DNA of 64,000 nucleotides from Rhodoferax sp. (GCF_025356155.1 NZ_JANXUQ010000141.1:1-64000), one strand, 5' to 3'. Positions 8,111-17,029 are shown, numbered from the stretch's first letter. Made by a program: numbers and translations. Notes: a model not told the origin generated them from the sequence alone.

Positions 8111-8851
8111 CTATTGCACCAAGACTGGCTGTTCCCGGTACACGGCGGGCATCATGGTCTTCAGATGCGCAATCTTGGGCAGATCAAAGCGGGCGATGTA
8201 AGCCGCGTCCGGGTGCAGGGTGGCGTAGTTCTGGTGGTACTTCTCTGCCGCGTAAAAGCTTTGCAAAGCACTCAGTTGCGTCACAATTTTTGACGGAAAC
8301 AATTTGGCGCTGTCGAGTTGGGCAATATAGCGCTCGGCCACCAGTTTTTGCTTGGCATCCTGGTAAAAGACGGCGGACCGGTACTGCGTTCCACTATCCG
8401 GGTACTGGCGGTTCAACTGCGTAGGATCATGCGCGACCGAAAAGTAGATTTGCAGGATCTGCCCATACGTGATCTGTTTGGGGTCGAAGCTGATTTGTAC
8501 AGCCTCGGCGTGGCCGGTGTTGCCGCCGCTCACCTGCTCGTATGTCGCGTCGGCCGACTTGCCACCCGCATAACCCGACACGGCGTTGAGCACCCCCTTC
8601 GTATGCTGAAAGACCGCCTGAATTCCCCAGAAACATCCGCCCGCCAGAACAATGCTCTGCGGCGCGGTGGTGGAGGCGGCGCCGTCCGCCACGACATCCT
8701 GAGCGGGGGCTGGCAGGGCGACAGGGCTCTCTGCCGCCGCGTTGGAGCCCAGGTAAACCGCTCCTAGAACGAGCGAGCAGGCCAGCAGCAGCGCGGGCCA
8801 ATTGCTTGAAGACAAGCGGGATGCTGGTTGTTTGGAGTGGTGTCGATTCAT
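8111..8851 (-). CDS. msrA: Exported peptide-methionine (S)-S-oxide reductase
   Basis: A 246-residue MsrA that reduces methionine-S-sulfoxide in proteins. The catalytic cysteine is C73 in GGCFWG, and the family segments GYAGG and VQISFDP follow. An N-terminal extension of about 65 residues holds a hydrophobic segment (PALLLACSLVLGAVYLG, 19-35), so the enzyme is probably periplasmic or membrane-anchored rather than cytoplasmic. No MsrB domain is fused. It converges with the binding-protein gene. Confidence 0.92.
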   Translation of the reverse strand: MNRHHSKQPASRLSSSNWPALLLACSLVLGAVYLGSNAAAESPVALPAPAQDVVADGAASTTAPQSIVLAGGCFWGIQAVFQHTKGVLNAVSGYAGGKSADATYEQVSGGNTGHAEAVQISFDPKQITYGQILQIYFSVAHDPTQLNRQYPDSGTQYRSAVFYQDAKQKLVAERYIAQLDSAKLFPSKIVTQLSALQSFYAAEKYHQNYATLHPDAAYIARFDLPKIAHLKTMMPAVYREQPVLVQ

Positions 8852-9049
8852 AGTGGCCTTGACGTGGTGAAGGAGCTGCCGGGTAGCAGCAGCCCTGTTG
8901 GTTAGTCCTCGGCACTCAGAAGTTCTTACAATTTGAAAATAAAATGTCGGGTGTACACATGCTAATTTTTATGAATCTGAGCGACTACCGACTCGCTACG
9001 CCAAGTGGTTGCGAGCTATTCAGACCATCCTTAACTGAAGGGTGCAGCA

Positions 9050-9342
9050 ATGTTGCTGGTGGAGATCGGCGCGGACATTGGTACGTTTGGCAGCGCCCAG
9101 CGATTGGCCTCCTGGGTCGGTATGTGTCCGGGCAACTGTGAGTTAGCAGGCAAACGCAAGAGTGTTCGTATTCGCAAGGGCAACGCATGGGTACGACGCC
9201 GCGCACAATCTACGCGATGCTTGCCAAGAACACGCACTACGTCGATAAAACCGCAGACTATGAGGCCTTAATGGTGGCTCGAAACGCACCGCGCTGGTTG
9301 CAGATGTTGGCCAAGCACAGATTCGTTCCCGCACCAGCCTGA
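9050..9342 (+). pseudogene. IS110-family transposase relic
   Basis: The C-terminal domain of an IS110-type transposase is recognisable but broken. From about 9050 one frame reads VEIGADIGTFGSAQRLASW then GMCPGN, followed by AGKRKSVRIRKGNAWVRR. Another frame from about 9200 reads IYAMLAKNTHYVDKTADYE then RNAPRWLQMLAKH and stops at 9342. The sequence normally joining these blocks is missing, so an internal deletion accompanies the frame change. The N-terminal DEDD domain is absent. No intact ends or target duplication are evident. Confidence 0.75.
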
Positions 9343-9650
9343 CCACTGCGATCGGTTCGCCTTGGCAATCGGCCGTCGCTGGGCCAGGTATCAGCTCGTC
9401 CGCGGCAACGTTTTCTTTTACGTTAACCGGCGGGGCGAGCTGGTGGCACAGTAGTTACGGTGTAGCGGGCCTGAGGCAGGCACTGGAATTTTGTCTGCGG
9501 TGGCAGACACTGAACGCTATCGATTCCACAGCGAAATTCTGCTTCATGCCCAATGGCTGTCGCGCTATGCCGACAAAGTCAAGACCCGTTGGTTTGCTAC
9601 AGCGTTGATTCCATTGGGTATTTTTGGTGGCCCATAAGTTGCTGACGTTA
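9343..9650. other. Gap after IS110 relic
   Basis: No complete gene is supported. A short frame ending at TAA 9635-9637 reads ERYRFHSEILLHAQWLSR then YADKVKTRWFATALIPLG; it looks protein-like but has no clear start, and I cannot assign it. It may be another fragment left by the same rearrangements. Confidence 0.3.
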
Positions 9651-10124
9651 ATGGCTATGAAGCAACATATCCAACTTTCGACCGAACCATTCGCCTGGCG
9701 CCATCTGGGGCTGGTATTGGGCTTGGCGTTAACTGCGGGCAACTGCCTGGCGCTGGCCTCTACATTGCTACCTGTGCCAACGATGCAGACACCAGCCCCA
9801 ACAGCCCCAACAGCCCCAACAGCCGCACCGGCTGCACAACCGGTCAAACCACCCTCTGCAACACCCCTGATTGCGCCCGTGCCGCTTGCCACGCCAGTGA
9901 TCGTAAACCAGTTGTCGCGTACCACGCAGCCCCTGCTGTTCCCCGGCACATCGCCGCCGCTACCCAAGATCAGTTTGCAACAACCACTCACCTTCACCGG
10001 TACATCGCCGCCGCTACCCACGATCACGGTGCAACAACAGCTCACCTTCACCGGCACATCGGCGCCGCTACCCAAGATCACTTTGCAACAACCACTCACC
10101 TTCACCGGGCCCCGCCTGCCATAG
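9651..10124 (+). CDS. Secreted proline/threonine-rich tandem-repeat protein
   Basis: A 157-residue predicted exported protein I cannot assign to a family. A signal peptide (HLGLVLGLALTAGNCLALA) is followed by a Pro/Ala/Thr linker (TPAPTAPTAPTAAPAAQP) and three near-identical 18-residue units of the form GTSPPLPKISLQQPLTFT. The frame meets a TAG at 10122-10124 inside what looks like a fourth, degenerate unit, then stays open to a TAA at 10209-10211, so the ancestral protein was probably longer. The start could be the ATG at 9651 or at 9657. A small secreted protein follows about 110 bases downstream. Confidence 0.55.
   Translation: MAMKQHIQLSTEPFAWRHLGLVLGLALTAGNCLALASTLLPVPTMQTPAPTAPTAPTAAPAAQPVKPPSATPLIAPVPLATPVIVNQLSRTTQPLLFPGTSPPLPKISLQQPLTFTGTSPPLPTITVQQQLTFTGTSAPLPKITLQQPLTFTGPRLP
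9945..10106 (+). repeat. Three 54-bp in-frame tandem repeats
   Basis: Units at 9945-9998, 9999-10052 and 10053-10106 each encode 18 residues beginning GTS(P/A)PLP and ending LTFT. They differ at a few positions only, which suggests recent unit duplication. The repeat signature fades into the sequence after the amber codon. Confidence 0.9.
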
Positions 10125-10231
10125 CCGATGCTCACGACCCAAAAACTGGCGTTTCAGGGTCCAGGCAACTTGCCCGGCGTATCCACATCGTTTACCCAAC
10201 CTGCAACTTAACCACCCATCAGGAATTCACC

Positions 10232-10621
10232 ATGAAAAATCTTCTCATTCGCACTTCCATCGCCATTGCGGCACTGGCCGCTGCCAGCGCTGCCTGCGCG
10301 GCTGAGTTCGTTGTACCCGTTGACATAAAAAACGTAGGCGGTGGCTGGACGGATGCTGTTGTCCTCTGTACTGTGCAGGCCCAAGGGGGAAAGTTAGGTT
10401 CCACCAACGTACCTTTGGTCAACGGCGCGTTCAAGGGCAACGTCAATGTATCGGTCTACGTGCCATCCGGCGAACTGAATGCGGCCGGTTCATGGAAGTG
10501 CACTTTGGCCGTCGGGGTTGGAAACCAGATCAAATTTCTTACCACTGGCGGCGGTAATGGATACAACAACCAGCCCGGCACAGCGTTCAAAGTCGAGGAC
10601 ACCGGCATCTATGTGAAATAG
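10232..10621 (+). CDS. Small secreted protein, unknown family
   Basis: A 129-residue protein with a textbook signal peptide (IAIAALAAASAACAAE, cleavage near 24). The mature part is about 105 residues with two cysteines (VVLCTV and WKCTLAV) that could form one disulphide, and it is rich in Gly, Val and Asn, suggesting a beta-sandwich. I recognise no domain. A ribosome site (tcaggaat) sits eight or so bases before the ATG. Its position just after the tandem-repeat protein gene suggests a shared transcript and a related surface role. Confidence 0.7.
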   Translation: MKNLLIRTSIAIAALAAASAACAAEFVVPVDIKNVGGGWTDAVVLCTVQAQGGKLGSTNVPLVNGAFKGNVNVSVYVPSGELNAAGSWKCTLAVGVGNQIKFLTTGGGNGYNNQPGTAFKVEDTGIYVK

Positions 10622-10642
10622 TTAGCGACAATTCGATTTAAT

Positions 10643-10669
10643 GCCCGACCTGCCCGACCTGCCCGACCT
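10643..10669. repeat. Three 9-bp tandem repeats
   Basis: The unit gcccgacct occurs three times in a row in the 313-base gap before the first cyclase gene. I see nothing else notable in that gap. Confidence 0.9.
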
Positions 10670-10934
10670 CAACCAACTCAGCACGCACTAAGGATGCGTA
10701 GATAGGTATGCTGTGGCCCCTGCAGCAACAGCTGCGCTCAACCTGCATCTGTTGCGCTGTGCACCTGGGAGTCTGGCCGCCAGGCGTCAATGAGCCTGCA
10801 GAGGAAGGTGCCAGCGCCAGCGCCAGCGTGAAAGCCATGGCCGTGCATTTAATTCAGGCCGAGAGTTTGCAGGCCCACGCGTTGGATGGCACCATAATGG
10901 ACGTTTGTTGGACACCCAGTAGCTATTTCCCACC

Positions 10935-11867
10935 ATGGTTGACACCACGATTGTCTTTGCCGATTTCACAGGAAGCACCGGCCTGTATGAAACGCTAGGC
11001 AATTCCAAAGCGGCCGATACGCTGACACGGGCCACCCAGTGGATAGGCAAGCTGTGCGAATCGCGCGGTGGCCGGGTGATCAAGTATTTGGGTGATGGCG
11101 TGCTCATGGCTTTCTCGGACAACACCGCCGCTGTGCTGACCATGGCAGAGATGCAGCGCTTGCACCGCGACCGCATCAGTACGTGGCCAGAGCACGTCCG
11201 TATGAAGATCAAGGTTGGCATGGCCCGAGGCCCGGTGATTGAGCAGGACGGCGACTGCTTTGGCGATGCCGTGAACCTGGCGGCCCGCCTGAGTGACCTG
11301 GCCGGTGCGGAGCAGATTTTGGTGTCGCAGCCTGTCATCGCGTCGCTCATCGACCATGACGACATACGCTCCCGCAACCTTGGCATGATGGACATCCGTG
11401 GCAAGGCGGGGCCGGTAGAGGTGCACCGTGTCGAATGGCAAGGTGATACATCCGCTGAGTTCTTGACAGTCCCGGCCTCGTTGGACTCCTTGCTGGTGCC
11501 CAGCACACGGCCGATGAGCACGATGACGCTCACCTGTCTGGACCTGAAGACCTCGTTTTCAGGGCTCGATTTTCCGATCTACGTGGGGCGTGAAAGCGAT
11601 TCCCACTTCCCGGTGAACGACCCACGCGTGTCCCGCATGCATGTGCGCATAGACCGACGCGGCAACAACTTCTTGCTGGAAGATTTGAGCAGCTACGGAA
11701 CCTGGGTGCGTTTTGTCGGCAGTGACTCGATCATCGCTTTGCGGCGGCAAGAGTGCAACTTGGTAGGCGACGGCGAAATTGCGCTCGGCGCCTCGTTTGA
11801 CGACTTCAGCGCGCCCTGTATCAGCTTTGCGATCCATGGTGCGCCTGAGCCGCGCAGAGCTATTTGA
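10935..11867 (+). CDS. Class III adenylate/guanylate cyclase with C-terminal FHA domain
   Basis: A 310-residue soluble protein. The cyclase domain (about 4-170) keeps the metal-binding aspartates D10 (FADFTGST) and D54 (YLGDGVLMAF) and the transition-state pair N114 and R118 (NLAAR), so it looks active. A linker leads to an FHA domain (about 197-290) with GR at 218-219, SRMH at 233-236 and SYGTWV, the phosphothreonine-binding signature. It is a paralogue of the convergent cyclase at 12675-13562, and a Ser/Thr kinase lies just beyond. The likely role is a nucleotide cyclase whose partner or activity is set by phosphorylation. The substrate (ATP or GTP) cannot be read with confidence. Confidence 0.88.
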   Translation: MVDTTIVFADFTGSTGLYETLGNSKAADTLTRATQWIGKLCESRGGRVIKYLGDGVLMAFSDNTAAVLTMAEMQRLHRDRISTWPEHVRMKIKVGMARGPVIEQDGDCFGDAVNLAARLSDLAGAEQILVSQPVIASLIDHDDIRSRNLGMMDIRGKAGPVEVHRVEWQGDTSAEFLTVPASLDSLLVPSTRPMSTMTLTCLDLKTSFSGLDFPIYVGRESDSHFPVNDPRVSRMHVRIDRRGNNFLLEDLSSYGTWVRFVGSDSIIALRRQECNLVGDGEIALGASFDDFSAPCISFAIHGAPEPRRAI

Positions 11868-11868
11868 T

Positions 11869-11947
11869 CCGCTAGCCCTCGTGGAATATGCCTGATGTGC
11901 TACTAATTCTGTAGCATTTGAAAAACTGGTCAACTGACTTCCAACCC
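11869..11947. repeat. Interspersed repeat copy A, part of a local duplication
   Basis: It contains the scattered element with core gctagccctcgtggaatat. Beyond the element, similarity to 12613-12693 continues for about 26 bases (aaaactggtcaactgac against aaaactagctaactgac), differing almost only by transitions. Together with copy B it brackets the broken chemotaxis-receptor gene. Confidence 0.85.
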
Positions 11948-11949
11948 GA

Positions 11950-12596
11950 GCACAAAACAGCTGGTGAGCAGCTCAGCGCCACGGTCAGGCAGAACGCCGA
12001 TAGGGCGATCGAAGCCAACCAGCTCGCTCAAAGTGCGTCCGCCGTTGCCCTCAAGGGCGGTGAAGTGGTCTCTAAAGTTGTGGAGACGATGAAAGAGATC
12101 CATGACAGTTCCAAAAAGATTGCAGACATCATCAGCGTGATCGATGGCATCGCATTCCAGACCAACATTCTGGCTCTGAACGCGGCGGTGGAGGCCGCCC
12201 CGGGCGGGCGAGCAGGGTCGTGGCTTTGCGGTGGTGGCCAGCGAGGTGCGCAGCCTTGCTGGGCGCTCATCGCAAGCGGCGAAAGAAATTACGGCATTGA
12301 TTTCGGCCAGTGTGGAGCGGGTGGAGCAGGGCAGCGCCTTGGTCAATCAGGCGGGGAACACGATGGGCGAAGTGGTCTCCAGCATTCGCCGGGTTACGGA
12401 CATCATGGGGGAAATCAGTTCTGCAAGTGCCGGTCAGAGCGCCGATGTTTCCCAGGTCGGCGAGGCGGTCAACCTGATGGACCAAGCCACGCAGAAAAAT
12501 GCCGCCCTCGTCGAGGAAATGGCTGCAGCTGCCAGTAACCTCAGCGGTGAAGCCCGTGATCTTGTACAGGCGGTGGCGGTGTTAAAACTCCTATAG
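11950..12596 (+). pseudogene. Truncated, frameshifted methyl-accepting chemotaxis protein
   Basis: Only the cytoplasmic signalling half of a chemoreceptor remains. It begins inside the helical bundle ([20 protein letters not shown]) and includes the hairpin tip [17 protein letters not shown]. One extra C in a run at 12198-12201 shifts the frame; the next frame restores [18 protein letters not shown] and continues to [13 protein letters not shown] before stopping at 12596. Sensor domain, transmembrane helices and HAMP are all absent. Flanking direct repeats suggest how the fragment was inserted or cut down. Confidence 0.9.
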
Positions 12597-12602
12597 GATT
12601 TT

Positions 12603-12693
12603 AAGAAAACAGCCGCTAGCCCTCGTGGAATATACGTACTGCGCTACTATTTTCGTAGCGCGTTGCAAAACTAGCTAACTGACCTCAAACCCC
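12603..12693. repeat. Interspersed repeat copy B, part of a local duplication
   Basis: The copy includes the lead-in aagaaaacagccgctagccc and the hairpin-like end ctactattttcgtag. From 12613 it matches 11869-11947. Its right end runs into the last codons of the second cyclase gene. Confidence 0.85.
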
Positions 12694-13562
12694 ACCAGCG
12701 GCGCCTTGTCCGCATCAATCTGGCAGCCCAGTGACAGCTGGCCAAAGCCCACCAGGAAGCATTCGGTGCGCCGCAGGGCTACCGCTTCGGCCTGGTTGCC
12801 GAAATACACCCAGGTGCCAAAGCTGGACGCATCGGCCAGCACGATCTGCCCGCCGCGGCTGCGAATAGTGGCGTGCACGCGGGAGACGCGGGGGTCCAGC
12901 ACGGGCAGCGATGCCTCGGTGGAGCGACCTATCGTGATGCCAGCGCCAGTCAATGGAAAAATTTGTGTACGGCCCTGCAGCGTCAGCGCCAGTGTCTGGT
13001 GCTGGTTGGGCGTGTACATGGACATGCCCATGGCCGTGGCATCCAAGTCCCGGTCGGTTTGCCACTCGACGCGGTAAATGTGCGATGTTTGCGTCTTGCC
13101 GCGCAAATGCATAGGCCCCAGGCTGCGCAACAACGCACGGTGGGCCGCCACCAATTCGTCCCACACATGCTGGGTGGTCAGTATCTGGTCGGCCCCGGCG
13201 AGATCGGCCAGGCGAGATGCGCTGTTGACGGCGTCGCCGAAACAATCGCCATCAATCTCGACCAGCTCGCCGGACTCCACACCCATTTGCATTTGTATGG
13301 CCGATGTTCCCGGGCCGGGAATCACAGGGTCGGTCTTGAACCGGGTCTGCAGCGTCACACAAGCGCTGATTGCGCTGCCAGCATCGGGGAAAACGGCAAA
13401 CACCCCGTCGCCCAATAACTTGACCACACGCCCCTGGTGCTGCTCAAATACCCTGCCCAGCAGGTTGGTAAGGCGGTTCATCAATAGCGAGGCATTGGCG
13501 TCGCCCAGTTGCTCAAATAAACCCGTGCTTCCAACTACATCGGCAAAGACAACGGTAGGCAT
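12675..13562 (-). CDS. Class III cyclase with C-terminal FHA domain (second paralogue)
   Basis: A 295-residue paralogue of the protein at 10935-11867. Catalytic residues are D8 (FADVVGST), D52 (LLGDGVFAVF), N113 and R117 (NSASR). The FHA domain keeps IGRS, DPRVSRVHA and SFGTWV. The start MPTVVFAD is chosen because it aligns with the paralogue; an upstream in-frame extension of 61 residues has no family support. Transcription diverges from the Ser/Thr kinase gene across 185 bases, so both could share a control region. This arrangement suggests the kinase phosphorylates a partner read by the FHA domains. Confidence 0.88.
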   Translation of the reverse strand: MPTVVFADVVGSTGLFEQLGDANASLLMNRLTNLLGRVFEQHQGRVVKLLGDGVFAVFPDAGSAISACVTLQTRFKTDPVIPGPGTSAIQMQMGVESGELVEIDGDCFGDAVNSASRLADLAGADQILTTQHVWDELVAAHRALLRSLGPMHLRGKTQTSHIYRVEWQTDRDLDATAMGMSMYTPNQHQTLALTLQGRTQIFPLTGAGITIGRSTEASLPVLDPRVSRVHATIRSRGGQIVLADASSFGTWVYFGNQAEAVALRRTECFLVGFGQLSLGCQIDADKAPLVGFEVS

Positions 13563-13747
13563 CAATGGAGCTTTCGACGGGGATGTGTAAGGCGCACGGC
13601 GCCTGCTGCGGGAGGGTTGGGTGATCGTATCCGGTTCAACTGCCACGCGCAATAGAACGCAAAGCGCCCCGGACTTCGCAAGTTTGGATGCCTGCGTGTC
13701 TGCTAGCATGCCGTTACCCATGCTGCATCCCAATACTTTAGCCAAAT

Positions 13748-15643
13748 ATGGTGGATATTGACAAACTAGGCCGATACGTCGTCGTCCGCGTGCTGGGCAA
13801 GGGCGCGATGGGCGTGGTCTACGAAGGACGCGACCCTAATCTCGACCGGCAGGTGGCGATCAAGACCATACGGGTGCAAAGCCTGTCGGCCGAAGCAGCG
13901 GTTGAGTATGACAGCCGCTTTCGCACCGAGGCGCGCTCGGCGGCCCGCCTGCACCACCCTAATATTGTCAGCGTGTTTGATTCGGGCCAAGATGGCGACA
14001 CCGCCTATCTGGTGATGGAATTCATCGAGGGCCAGGACCTCAAGCACCACCTGGAGAACGGGGCCCGTTTTTCGGTGCGCTCGTCCATCGTCATGGTGCA
14101 CGACCTGCTGATGGCGCTGGACCATGCACACCGGCAAAACGTGGTGCACCGCGACATCAAGCCCGCCAATATGCTGATCGAGCTCAGTGGTCGGGTCAAG
14201 CTGACCGATTTTGGCGTGGCCCGCATCCAGGAGCCGGATGAGACCCATCTGACCCAAGTGGGCGGTGCGGTGGGTACACCCAAATACATGTCGCCGGAGC
14301 AGGCCAAGGGCCTGCGCGGCGACTCCCGTTCTGACGTGTTTTCGGCCGGTGTGGTGCTTTACGAGTTGTTGACCGGCGTATTGCCTTTTGATGGCGAAAA
14401 CCAGTTTGCGGTGATCCACATGATCGTAGGCCACGACCCCGCACCGCCCAGCACGCTGAATCCCGAGGTGCCCCCGGCGATGGACGAGGTCATGGCCCGC
14501 GCTATGGCCAAAAACCCTGACGAGCGGTATGCCACGGCGCGTGAATTTGGCCTGGCCCTGCGCGTGGTGGCCCAGCACATGGGCGCAGCGTCGGGCAACC
14601 CCAATGCTGACGTGGCCGCTGAGCTGTCGCAAATGCTGGCGAACCGCGCACCATTAGCGTCACCTGCGGCGCTACGCGATGGCTCCAGCACCGGCATCTT
14701 CGGCCCGGCCGTGGATGTGTCGCTGGTCACCACGGTCAACCATGAAGAAGAGCTGGGTATCTGGAATGGCATCAAAGATTCCACGGTTTCCCAAAATTTC
14801 CTGCACTACTTGCAGCGTTTCCCGGCTGGCATCTACGCCCGGCGTGCCCAGCAGCGGCTGGAGCAATTGGCGCTGGACAACACCGGCACCCGTGCGCGTA
14901 CTGTGCCCCAGTTCAGGCCCAATGCCGACGGGGTAGACCTGGACTCGACCTTGGGGCCTTTCGTGGCCATGATGCCGACGGAGGATGCGCCCGCGGCAAA
15001 GCCGCAGGCAAAACCTGCGACAAAACAACAGGCAAAACAACAGGCAAAACCCCGGGTGATAGCGCAGCAACCGCCGCGCCGAAAGATATGGCCCATGCTG
15101 GGATTGGCCGGCGTGGCATGTGTGCTGCTTGTCTTGGGCGTGGTCTTCAGGCCCACGGCTTCGGTAGTGCCAGCGGCCCTGCCAGCAAGCCAGACGCAGG
15201 CGGCGACTGAGACACAAAAAGCGCCCCCTGCGCCCATGATTGAGGAGTCGGCATCCGACTCCATTGAAGTACCGGCGATTAAGCCCGTCGGCTCAGCGCC
15301 AAAACCGGCTGCGATGGACGCCTCTGCGCCATGGTCCAAGGCGTCCAAACCCGCCAGGCCCAAGGCCAGCGCGCCTGTGGCGCCCGATACCCTGGCTGCA
15401 TCCACCGCGACGCCAACCACGCCGGTTGCGCCACGCGAAACCGCACCGCCAGTGGCGTCGCACAGCATCGGGGCCGGGCCGTCGTCCGCCGGCCAATCTT
15501 GTGCGGACAAGGTGTTCATCTTCCGCATTGCCTGTATCGCCGAGCAATGCAAAACTGACCGCTTCCGCCAGACCGGCGAATGCCTTCGCTTCAGGGAAAT
15601 GGAAAAGAGGCGAGAAGACGGCGCGAACAACCAGCAACGCTGA
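13748..15643 (+). CDS. Transmembrane Ser/Thr protein kinase (PknB-like)
   Basis: A 631-residue Hanks-type kinase. The catalytic domain (about 10-275) has GKGAMGVVYEG as the P-loop, K39, the catalytic loop HRDIKPAN from H134, DFG at 154-156 and a threonine-bearing activation loop ending GTPKYMSPEQ, so it should be active. A linker leads to one membrane helix (about 447-468) and a Pro/Ala-rich extracytoplasmic stretch. The C-terminus is a compact block with four cysteines (SCADKVF, IACIAEQCK, GECLRF). No PASTA repeats are present. Its neighbours carry FHA domains, the standard reader of its product. Confidence 0.92.
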   Translation: MVDIDKLGRYVVVRVLGKGAMGVVYEGRDPNLDRQVAIKTIRVQSLSAEAAVEYDSRFRTEARSAARLHHPNIVSVFDSGQDGDTAYLVMEFIEGQDLKHHLENGARFSVRSSIVMVHDLLMALDHAHRQNVVHRDIKPANMLIELSGRVKLTDFGVARIQEPDETHLTQVGGAVGTPKYMSPEQAKGLRGDSRSDVFSAGVVLYELLTGVLPFDGENQFAVIHMIVGHDPAPPSTLNPEVPPAMDEVMARAMAKNPDERYATAREFGLALRVVAQHMGAASGNPNADVAAELSQMLANRAPLASPAALRDGSSTGIFGPAVDVSLVTTVNHEEELGIWNGIKDSTVSQNFLHYLQRFPAGIYARRAQQRLEQLALDNTGTRARTVPQFRPNADGVDLDSTLGPFVAMMPTEDAPAAKPQAKPATKQQAKQQAKPRVIAQQPPRRKIWPMLGLAGVACVLLVLGVVFRPTASVVPAALPASQTQAATETQKAPPAPMIEESASDSIEVPAIKPVGSAPKPAAMDASAPWSKASKPARPKASAPVAPDTLAASTATPTTPVAPRETAPPVASHSIGAGPSSAGQSCADKVFIFRIACIAEQCKTDRFRQTGECLRFREMEKRREDGANNQQR

Positions 15644-15679
15644 TCGCTTCGATGTTGCGCGCCGCTGAGTGGCCGCGCT

Positions 15680-16990
15680 TTAGGCCTTGCTGCTACCGCC
15701 CGTGCGGCCAAATTTCCACAATGCCAGCGCGCCAAACAGCGCCGCAAAACCCAGTTGCGCCAGCATGGGCGCCCATGCAGCGTCCAGCGGCAGGCCGCGC
15801 CAGGTCATGGCGTCCAGACCATCTACCGCCCAGCGCGTGGGCACGGCTTTCGTCAGGCTTTGCAGCCACTGCGGGAACATGAAAGAAGGCACCCATGCGC
15901 CGCCCAGCATCACCATGATCAATGTCGCAAAAGTCGCCATGCCGCGTGCGGCCTCGGGTGTCTTGCCGAAGGCGGCGATCAGCAAGCCAAAGGTGGCGGT
16001 CACCAGTGCAAAACACACGGCCACACCCAGGAAACCCAGTATGCTGCCGGCCACTTGCACCTGGAAGAACATGGCCGCCACGGTGAAGATGAACAGCAGC
16101 AGTCCCAATGCAATCAATGCGCTGGAGGTGGCGCGCGCTGCCAGCACGGTGTGTATCGTGATGGGAGATGCCAACAACCGGTTCCACAAACCCAGGCGCT
16201 GGGCAGTCAACACGCCAATGCCGGCGTCTATGCCCATGAACAGAATGAACTGCACCGCCATGCCAGCAAAGGCGTGGGCGTAGCCGTTGTACTTGGGCCC
16301 TGCATTCATGGCCTTGTCGGTTGTGACAAAGGGCGTGGACAGGCCTGCTGCACGCCCACCATCGGCCTTGTCAACGCCGCTTGCTTTGGCCGCCGCGTTG
16401 CGACCCTGGAAAGTGCGCACGCTCTTTAAAAAATCCTGCAACTCTGCACTGCGCGGGTTGTTGGCCACTTCTGTTTCCAGCGCTGCAATGTTGTCATCCA
16501 TCAGCTTTTGGCCGCCCGCGCCGCTGAACATTTCGGCACTCACGTTCTGCATGACGTGCTGGGTCAACATGCCCTTGACCATGGCCAACACGGCGGACTG
16601 CGACGGGTCGTAATAGACCGCAATCTCGGGCTTGGTCTTGCCGCCAAACAGGGCTGCGCCCGCTGCTTCGCCAAAGCCCGCCGGGATCACAACGGCCGCG
16701 TTCAGTTTGCCTTTGAGTACCTGGTCTTGTGCCTCGGCCAACGGCATCTCCAGCACAGTCAGCGCGGTGTCGGCCTTCAGGCCGGCGACGATTTTTTGGC
16801 TGGTCGCACTGTCGTCTTGCGACACCACAGCAATCTGGATCTTGGCGTTCTCCGTTACGCCGGAGCCGCCAAACAGGTAGCCAAAAAAGGCACCCAGCAC
16901 AATCGGCATGACCAGATTGAGTAGCAGGGCCCGGCGGTCTCCGAGGAACAAAATCAGGTCTTTGCGAACCAGTGCAATGAGGGCAGTCAT
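15680..16990 (-). CDS. ABC-2 type transporter permease
   Basis: A 436-residue ABC-2 permease of the long type. One N-terminal helix (LLLNLVMPIVLGAFFGYLFG) is followed by a large extracytoplasmic domain (about 40-220) and five or so C-terminal helices. It would form the export channel with the ATPase encoded 39 bases upstream. The substrate (drug, lipid or polymer) cannot be inferred. No membrane-fusion protein or outer-membrane factor is adjacent, though such permeases often work with one. Confidence 0.88.
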   Translation of the reverse strand: MTALIALVRKDLILFLGDRRALLLNLVMPIVLGAFFGYLFGGSGVTENAKIQIAVVSQDDSATSQKIVAGLKADTALTVLEMPLAEAQDQVLKGKLNAAVVIPAGFGEAAGAALFGGKTKPEIAVYYDPSQSAVLAMVKGMLTQHVMQNVSAEMFSGAGGQKLMDDNIAALETEVANNPRSAELQDFLKSVRTFQGRNAAAKASGVDKADGGRAAGLSTPFVTTDKAMNAGPKYNGYAHAFAGMAVQFILFMGIDAGIGVLTAQRLGLWNRLLASPITIHTVLAARATSSALIALGLLLFIFTVAAMFFQVQVAGSILGFLGVAVCFALVTATFGLLIAAFGKTPEAARGMATFATLIMVMLGGAWVPSFMFPQWLQSLTKAVPTRWAVDGLDAMTWRGLPLDAAWAPMLAQLGFAALFGALALWKFGRTGGSSKA

Positions 16991-17029
16991 GGGCGTAATC
17001 TCGGTGTGGGGTGCAAGGGCTGGTGTAAA

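Noticed and set aside
10122-10124. Amber codon read as an unusual amino acid
   Set aside because: No pyrrolysine genes or other signs, and a simple loss of the repeat protein's end is the plainer explanation.
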